25,816 nt of DNA from Phoronis australis (taxonomy: Eukaryota; Phoronida; Phoronidae): the NCBI GenBank assembly GCA_002633005.1, contig NMRA01000952.1, positions 64,001 through 89,816 of the forward strand, in the 5' to 3' direction. The notes beneath the pieces were generated by a model. That model saw only the letters and a list, made by a program, of their open reading frames with translations, made no database searches and was not told the origin of the DNA. Positions within the stretch are counted from its first letter, which is position 1. Every line of letters begins with the position of its first letter. This document shows, in pieces, positions 20,276 to 25,816 of this stretch. The translations under genes and the position numbers were made by a program.

Positions 20276-20538
20276 CAGTCTCTATTGAAGACATCGAACG
20301 AAGAACATGTAACATTTAAAAACCCCCGATTTAACAAACTATAGCCAACCGTCATTTCTTAAAACGGGAGCTTGTGTTTTTACGTAACGTAACCGCTTTT
20401 TAATACCTTCCTAGCTGCAGCCAGTTGTTTCTTCCAAAACGTGGTCAGTGCAACTCTCAAAGTATTTCGGCATTACTGCTTAAAACCAGAGAACAGTTTG
20501 TTAACCTTACAACCAGTCTCGAGTGTCGCACGACTCAC

Positions 20539-20632
20539 CGTTAGGAGATGGCTGTGAAGGTGTGAGAACCTGAGCCTTAACAGTTACCATGACAATAGCA
20601 CCAACCACGAGGTATGTGTAGATGGCAGACAT
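20539..20632 (-). CDS. ZP-domain gene, exon 1 coding part (signal peptide)
   Basis: ATG at 20632-20630 opens 31 codons plus one base, ending at a consensus donor (AACG|GTGAGT). The product begins MSAIYTYLVVGAIVMVTVKA, a typical signal peptide: short N-region, hydrophobic core of about 14 residues and Lys-Ala before the likely cleavage near Ala20/Gln21. A Pro/Ser-rich linker (QVLTPSQPSPN) leads into ZP-N. Joining to exon 2 restores Gly32 and an N-G-T sequon. Just upstream of the ATG, TTTATTTTTCTAAG|GTACTAGCAAG could be a 3' splice site, so a 5' UTR exon may lie further right. It was too short to show as an open frame and was recognised by its donor and phase. Confidence 0.85.
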
Positions 20633-21410
20633 CTTGCTAGTACCTTAGAAAAATAAAGGTTAAAGATCCAAATAATAACAGCATTGGTGACGTAGGGTTT
20701 CAAATATAGGTCAAGTTTTAAACTTCTGAAAATGTGTTCATTGAGTAATAACTTGACTAGTCATCACAAAACTGTGAAACGAAACCGCTGATTTTTCTAA
20801 CACGTTTTAATAACGTCGATCATCAGTGACAACGTGAGACGACGATTGTGTGACGTCGATTTAGTTATCCCTCGTATTAGATCCAGTTTCATAAGTCAAT
20901 AAAATATGAAAGCATTAAAGTTTAGAAAATGATATTTCTTTTGTTTTCGGTATTTGCCTTTTTTTTCTATAATCTTTTCATCCACAGTCCGTCCCTGGTT
21001 GATGTTCCACTGTCCCAATGCTCACAGGTAGGTTACCCTAGTTTTCCATGCATAATTCATCCATGTCTTTATGTTTGCCTTGGTTAAAACTAATTTCAAT
21101 TTTGCATTCTCTGCCTGTTCATTGAAAAGTGCTCCAGGTTTCGCACTAATTTCAATTCATTAACCCCTTCCCTCCTCGAAAAGTATTATTTTGCGCATAT
21201 GGGCTCATTGTCTAGTAGCCTGAAATAAGCTCCTAGAAATCCTTGGTAGTAGAAGGTTTGTCAGCTGTTTCAAGTCTAACTTCGTCTCCTGAAGCATTCA
21301 GCTGGGTCGTAATCTTCACAACCTTGAGCATTTTAGCATTTTTAATGTGCAAGTTAAGTCCCCCGTTAAGCAAAAGTTTGTATTTGATCATAACTTCCAT
21401 ACCAAGCTTT
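20633..21410. other. Upstream flank of the ZP gene, no gene seen
   Basis: Contains either the promoter or a 5' UTR intron of the ZP gene. A CRE-like GTGACGTCGA lies near 20850. No clear TATA box or other exon is visible. Confidence 0.35.
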
Positions 21411-21605
21411 GCAGGTATACTAGTTTGATGTTTTCACCCATGTTTCTATGGTCAGTGAATATAAAGGGGGTGAATAAATCCATAATTTGCATAAATTATG
21501 CAAACTGAGGCAGCTTTTATTGAAAATTGTGCACTACAGGTAAATTATGTTGATGTTTGCAGCCATGTTTATGTGGACAGTGAATTTAATGGAGGTACTT
21601 TGACA
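21411..21605. repeat. Diverged direct repeat, 125-bp period, with an octamer palindrome
   Basis: The segment from about 21411 (TTGATGTTTTCACCCATGTT, then TATGGTCAGTGAAT) is repeated at about 21536 (TTGATGTTTGCAGCCATGTT, then ATGTGGACAGTGAAT), offset about 125 bp. Between them, 21486-21504 is TTTGCATAA-A-TTATGCAAA, a perfect 9-bp inverted repeat overlapping an ATTTGCAT octamer. Further TTTGCAT copies occur at about 21617 and 21718. It is probably an old repeat element; no protein is supported. Confidence 0.55.
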
Positions 21606-21928
21606 GGGGATACATCTGAAATTTGCATAAAATATCCTAATTCGCCAAATTATCTACCTTTGTACTTGGTAAGGAAGTTATAGGCAAAAACCGAATTTTG
21701 CATGACGGCGGCCTTAATTTGCATATTTAAAAAATGGTCAAATTTGTTAAGATTACAATCCAGCTAAAATACTTCAATGGGACCACCTCAACATGAAACA
21801 ATCAAAAAACGTATACTACTGTACCAAAAATTTCTAGGTAACCAATGGGCGTCCTAAGTGGACTCTATCTTTGATTACTGGGCTATCATGCATGCGCATC
21901 AAGAGATGGAGTAGAAATTGGGGAGAGT

Positions 21929-22215
21929 TGTTACCAGGCTTGGAGAACACCACTTTAGAAGGACACTAAACCGACGGGACATACATGTAGCGCTGGAGAA
22001 ACATGGAGACGCATGGGTATAATGAGATTAGCTGACTACCGCCTGAGAAGTCGTTGGAAGTGAGAATAAAAAGAGTGAAGATTTATGGTCGAACTCTTTT
22101 TTCATTTGGTGGAGGCACTGCGATCCGATTTCGGTCGGTGCACGTTTTTACACGAGGGCTTTTTTGTTGTGATAAAATGCAATGAATTTTGATGTCGAAA
22201 CATCAAAACAAGACA
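21929..22215 (+). mobile_element. LTR and leader of an LTR retrotransposon, truncated
   Basis: TGTTACCAGG at 21929 to TTCA at 22104 has LTR form: TG...CA ends, an AATAAA signal at about 22066, and 176 bp in length. It is followed after 2 nt by TGGTGGAGGCACTGCGAT, which fits a tRNA primer-binding site (its complement ends ...CCTCCACCA). A short leader follows to about 22215, with no gag or pol. The LTR start is the less certain boundary. The superfamily is probably Gypsy-like from the PBS style, but this is not proven. Confidence 0.5.
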
Positions 22216-23037
22216 GCATGGTCCAGGCCTTCCCCTAAAAGGTTACAGGAGTGGATTTATAAGCCTCATCTGGTCTAAGTTCCACACGGCCTGCATGATA
22301 TCACAACCTTTGTCGTCACAAAAGTCGATTTCGCCCAGTGTCAACCGTAATATTTTAAGTTAATACAGAAAAATACCTACATATACTACTTGCCTGTAAA
22401 CCTCGCAAGAAATGCTTCAAATGACAAACTGCACGTTTTAATGCCTAACTCTTGATTTTATACCAGTTAGAGCGTATCCGTGAATTAGCAATACAATATA
22501 TTGGCGTAGAGTCTCGAATAATATTACAATCGGTTCGTTGCATTCATTATTTGATATGTACCTTTGTAATAAACACGATAAAGGAGTGGCCGAATTATTT
22601 TGTCGTTGTAGCAGCTGACATGTAAACAGTACAGTAGATCGTGGGAAGCATTGGGTTAAGTACTTTCAGCAGGGATTGTCGGAAGTTAAAACAATGTACT
22701 ACCCCGGTCGGTGGTCCTCTTAGACTGACGTAATGGTTAGGGTTCGGGATACGGTTGCAAGTTCTCGACAAACGTCAGTAACCATCAACTGAGAAAAAAG
22801 CAAGTAACAAAACAAATCTATCGTACGTCCTACGAGCTTTCTAAAAATCCACTTTTTGCACAATGCTTCATCATTAACACTATTCAAATGTATCCACACT
22901 ACATATACCTCCAGTATCTCTTACTTTCAGAAAACCTCGTCAAGTAAGTGAAATACAATGCCAGGTTTAGTGTTTTGTCTTGAAATGTGTCGGATTGTTA
23001 AAATCGATTCGTACGCATTCCGGAGCATAGATTTCTG
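22216..23037. other. No gene seen
   Basis: No open frame of length, no recognised motif and no clear repeat. Confidence 0.4.
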
Positions 23038-23476
23038 GGGCCGGTTGCATGAAACAATGCAAATAGGGACTCAACTAAGTTCCCTAAATATTTTTCGTAT
23101 TTGTTTCGTTCTCTAGGCACAGATGTAACATTTTCATATAATTTTATCTTTATTACGAGATCTTTGTTTGGCCAATGGCATTTTCTAATAATATAACTAA
23201 AAACTGAGCCTTTAGTTCAATCAAAATAATTAGGGACTTAGTGCTTAAGTTGGGGGCGTTGTATGAAAAGATCCCTATTTATTTTCAATAATACATGTAT
23301 TAATAATTCAATGTAGAGTTCACTCTCGATTTGCATCAAAGCCAAAAACTGACATAGTAATGATACTCGAACACCATAGGATAGGACAATCAGAGTTTTC
23401 AAAAGCCCGCAAATACGCAGAAGATTTAGGGAACTTAGCTTTGTCCCTATTTGGGACTGTTTCATGAGACCGGGCA
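23038..23476. mobile_element. MITE with ~65-bp terminal inverted repeats
   Basis: The left end GCCGGTTGCATGAAACA runs on through AATAGGGACTCAACTAAGTT and CCCTAAAT to about 23104. The complement of 23408-23476 reads GCCCGGTCTCATGAAACA, then AAATAGGGACAAAGCTAAGT and TCCCTAAAT, ending with CGTATTTG. The arms therefore match over about 65 bp around a core of about 300 bp with no transposase. The 87-codon minus frame at 23238-23501 lies across the element and is not a gene. A third copy of this end is at 25488. Confidence 0.8.
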
Positions 23477-25487
23477 CAGGGATATGGTCAATCGAAATCA
23501 CAATTCAGAAAGTGCTACGCGAGCGATCGTCTGCTTGAAGCCCGGCCGGCAGTTAATTTTGGATAGATATGCCATGTCACTCGAATATTTGATTAACTGG
23601 GCTCATGGATTCTTGAAATATTACTGAAATCAGTTCTTCTGATTTTATATATAAGGCTAGACATCGTACTATAGGCTGGATCTTCTGGCGCTGGTTAGGA
23701 TGGCCGCAATATACATTTACATGTATCTCAGAATCCTTTGTGTACGTGACGTCTCTCGCTATCCATAAAATGGCCATAGCAAATGCCTCACTGTCATGTT
23801 CCATTTCGCTTTTAAATTACGTAGTTTTAAGGTCAAAGTCCTTGGTGGGGACCCATTCTACAGGAGGGATGTTGGCCAAAACCCCGAGCCAATAAGAGAC
23901 ACATACCCCCCGTGCCAGAAAAATAAAGGGTATGGAACCATACCTGTATTGTGACTGAACCCTGAGACGTATGACTGCGCTAAACCCTTAGTCATAAGAA
24001 AATCTCGAATAACCCGAGAACGTTAGTTCGGAGGCAGAAACTTTCTCGGATTTTGGTAACGCATGACGAGTTCTAATTACATTGGAAATTTCAGATAAAT
24101 TATAGTCAGCGGACGCGAGAAGCTTATTGTCTGATAAGCTCAATTATGTTGTACACCTCCCCTGACGCTAACCGATATTTAAAAATACTATGTGCAAACG
24201 ACTTTCGACAAATGTGAAGCAGATGTGTTTTGCAAGAAATACTGTCTACAAAAAAATTTCGAATGGGGAAAAACGGTTGACTTTCCGAGAAATTAGATTT
24301 AAATTTCACCCTGTTGATTCATTTGTTTGACTGCAAGCTCCGTCCAGCTTAACCAGAGTATTGGGTACCAACACAAAAGGCTTGCTTGACAAGTTTAATA
24401 ATGGAGCATGATTTTAGATTAGATTGTGATATGATTGGAAATTTCTTGATTTTTACACTCTAGGGAATGGTATGTAATGAGGCGCGTTGTTTACAAAATA
24501 ATTGCTGGATTACGTGAGCTTATCAGATCAAGGCAGACAATAAGAGAGCTGGACTATGTAAAAATTGGTTTGCCACTGTCAAACACATAGCGACCCGGAT
24601 GTATCCCGCCTGGCCGACCAGTCGGTTGGGCAACTCATTCCACAGCGCGCGCGCGTATAACGTCATTTCAGGAAGTTACAAACAACCAAGCAAGCGAGCT
24701 CTTATGTTACGATAGAGTAAGATACTAATCGACAAATTTTTATCCAAACAAGTAATAAACACGGAAAATTTAACCATTTAGAGAATCCTCAAAATTGTAC
24801 TTTGAATCATTTAATACATGTACCTGCTAATGCTGTTGTTCACGATCATCTGACGCCGTCTTCCAGTTGATCTTTCTTGTTCACTGGCTTCCATTCAACA
24901 TCTAACACTGCACCGTTCAAGCATAAACTGTCAAGGTATGAAAACCTGTTTATCATAGGTGTAACGGGTTATTAAGTATACCTGTCCATCAGTGCACTCA
25001 TCAGGTTACACCCAACAAGCGAGAAAGACGGTGGTTATCCATACCAAGTTTTCAGTGCTTGTTCAATTTCGACCGACCCGTAATCACACTCGCAATTACA
25101 CAACCGAGACTTCCCTCGTGTTTTACGAATCTTTGTTTGTAAATGAAAAATTTTACAACTAGATAAATGCTTATATTTCTTCTTAAAAGTAATACAAAAA
25201 GTGATGCAATATTACTACCCGCAAATCGAAAACATAATAATAATGAATATAAAACGGATAATTGCTGACAGATACCAAAATCACAAGAGACACTTTCCAT
25301 GTTATAACAACATATATGGTATTAAATGATCTAGATGCAAATACACTGACAAACTCGCGTAAACCCAAGAACACGGAAAGACTAATGATAATTTGATTTG
25401 CAGGTCATGTGTCTGACGCAGTTGTAAGCTTGTAATTTTTCGCTCGTATTTCCGCTTGAAATTTCGTGTATGTTATGAAGTGTTCAG
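23477..25487. other. Intergenic or distal intronic, no firm gene
   Basis: No supported gene. At 24642-24654 there is a GCGCGCGCGCG run. The minus frame through it reads RALWNELPNRLVGQAG, resembling the LWN-x-LP motif near the C-terminus of some LINE ORF2 proteins, within about 45 open codons; a decayed LINE end is possible. A minus-strand CAG|GTACAT near 24823 might be the donor of a 5' UTR exon of the ZP gene, but this cannot be tested here. Confidence 0.35.
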
Positions 25488-25555
25488 TGCCCGGTTGCAT
25501 GAAACAGTCCCAAACAGCGGGCTCAACTAAATTATCTGAATTTACTGCGTATTTC
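25488..25555. mobile_element. Left end of a second copy of the 23038 MITE family
   Basis: TGCCCGGTTGCATGAAACAG, then a TCCCAAA-CAACTAAATT series and CTGCGTATTTC, matches both arms of the element at 23038-23476. The match fades after about 25555. No right end is seen before the next element at 25613, so this copy is truncated or extends past the window. Confidence 0.7.
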
Positions 25556-25612
25556 TTGGCTTATGAAAACATTGGTTGTCCTTTCTTATGCTGTTTAAGT
25601 ATCACTACTAAG

Positions 25613-25816
25613 TGGCGGATCTAGGGTACCATAAGGGGCGGGGCCCAGTATGTTGCCTCTGGGAATTGAGCAAAGCGCTATTGTATGTGCACAGGGACCC
25701 GAAATTTGCGGGGCAGGGATGTGGACATTCTGGTTCGAAAATTCTGTCTCCGTGGACTAAAAAAAATAAAATAAAACGGGAACACGGACCGGAGTCTAAG
25801 TCCCCCCCCCATCAGT
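25613..25816. mobile_element. Terminus of a DNA transposon running off the window
   Basis: GTGGCGGATCTAGGG at 25613, followed by GGGGCGGGGCCCAG, resembles hAT-like transposon ends and the complement of the terminus at about 2172. It becomes GC-rich and ends in a C run at the window edge. Only one end is present, so the family is a guess. Confidence 0.35.

Noticed and set aside
19765-20315. Overlapping frames of up to 160 codons on both strands
   Set aside because: They arise from the G/A-rich tract. Composition is Arg/Gly/Glu or Pro/Ser/Leu throughout, with no domain, and they lie within ZP intron 1.
23238-23501. 87-codon minus frame
   Set aside because: It spans the core and right arm of the MITE; no protein motif.
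1-25816. CRISPR arrays, tRNA or rRNA genes, bacterial operons
   Set aside because: None seen. Repeats here are minisatellites and transposon ends, and no cloverleaf or rRNA core sequence was recognised by eye. A tRNAscan or Rfam search would be decisive.

Overview
The window reads as eukaryotic, most likely from a marine invertebrate, with a cnidarian/anthozoan as my best guess. It is about 60% A+T and intron-rich, crowded with non-LTR retrotransposon debris, MITE-like elements and minisatellites, and has no bacterial-style gene packing. The taxon is an inference from sequence style and cannot be proven here.

The only host gene I can support runs on the minus strand across almost the whole window. 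Its exons sit at 20632-20539 (start codon and signal peptide), 19746-19553, 7230-7088, 4353-4211 and, less surely, 822-747. All splice phases agree (1, 0, 2, 1, then 2). The spliced product is a secreted, heavily N-glycosylated protein with a ZP-N domain whose four conserved cysteines fall at residues 36, 69, 90 and 125. It is followed by what looks like the start of ZP-C. The last exons (rest of ZP-C and any membrane anchor) are not resolved and may lie left of position 1.

The introns hold the rest. Intron 1 carries a tract of about 0.5 kb that is pyrimidine-rich on the sense strand. Intron 2 (about 12.3 kb) holds an old, broken LINE (10.2-11.2 kb and 16.46-17.25 kb) that was split by a younger L1/Tx1-like LINE (11209-16450). 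The younger element is flanked by an 8-bp target duplication and lies antisense to the host gene. Its ORF2 is open over 1,204 codons with RT and zinc-knuckle motifs intact, but the endonuclease catalytic Glu is replaced by Lys and ORF1 is broken. The same intron has a second RT fragment (7914-8437) abutting a ~64-bp tandem repeat. Intron 3 holds a 21-bp minisatellite (4953-6895) interrupted by the 3' tail of another LINE.

Right of exon 1 (20.7-25.8 kb) I see diverged repeats, an LTR with a primer-binding site, a MITE with long inverted ends, a second copy of the same MITE end, and the terminus of a different DNA transposon. Most other open frames in the window are artefacts of minisatellites, purine tracts or the antisense strands of these elements.
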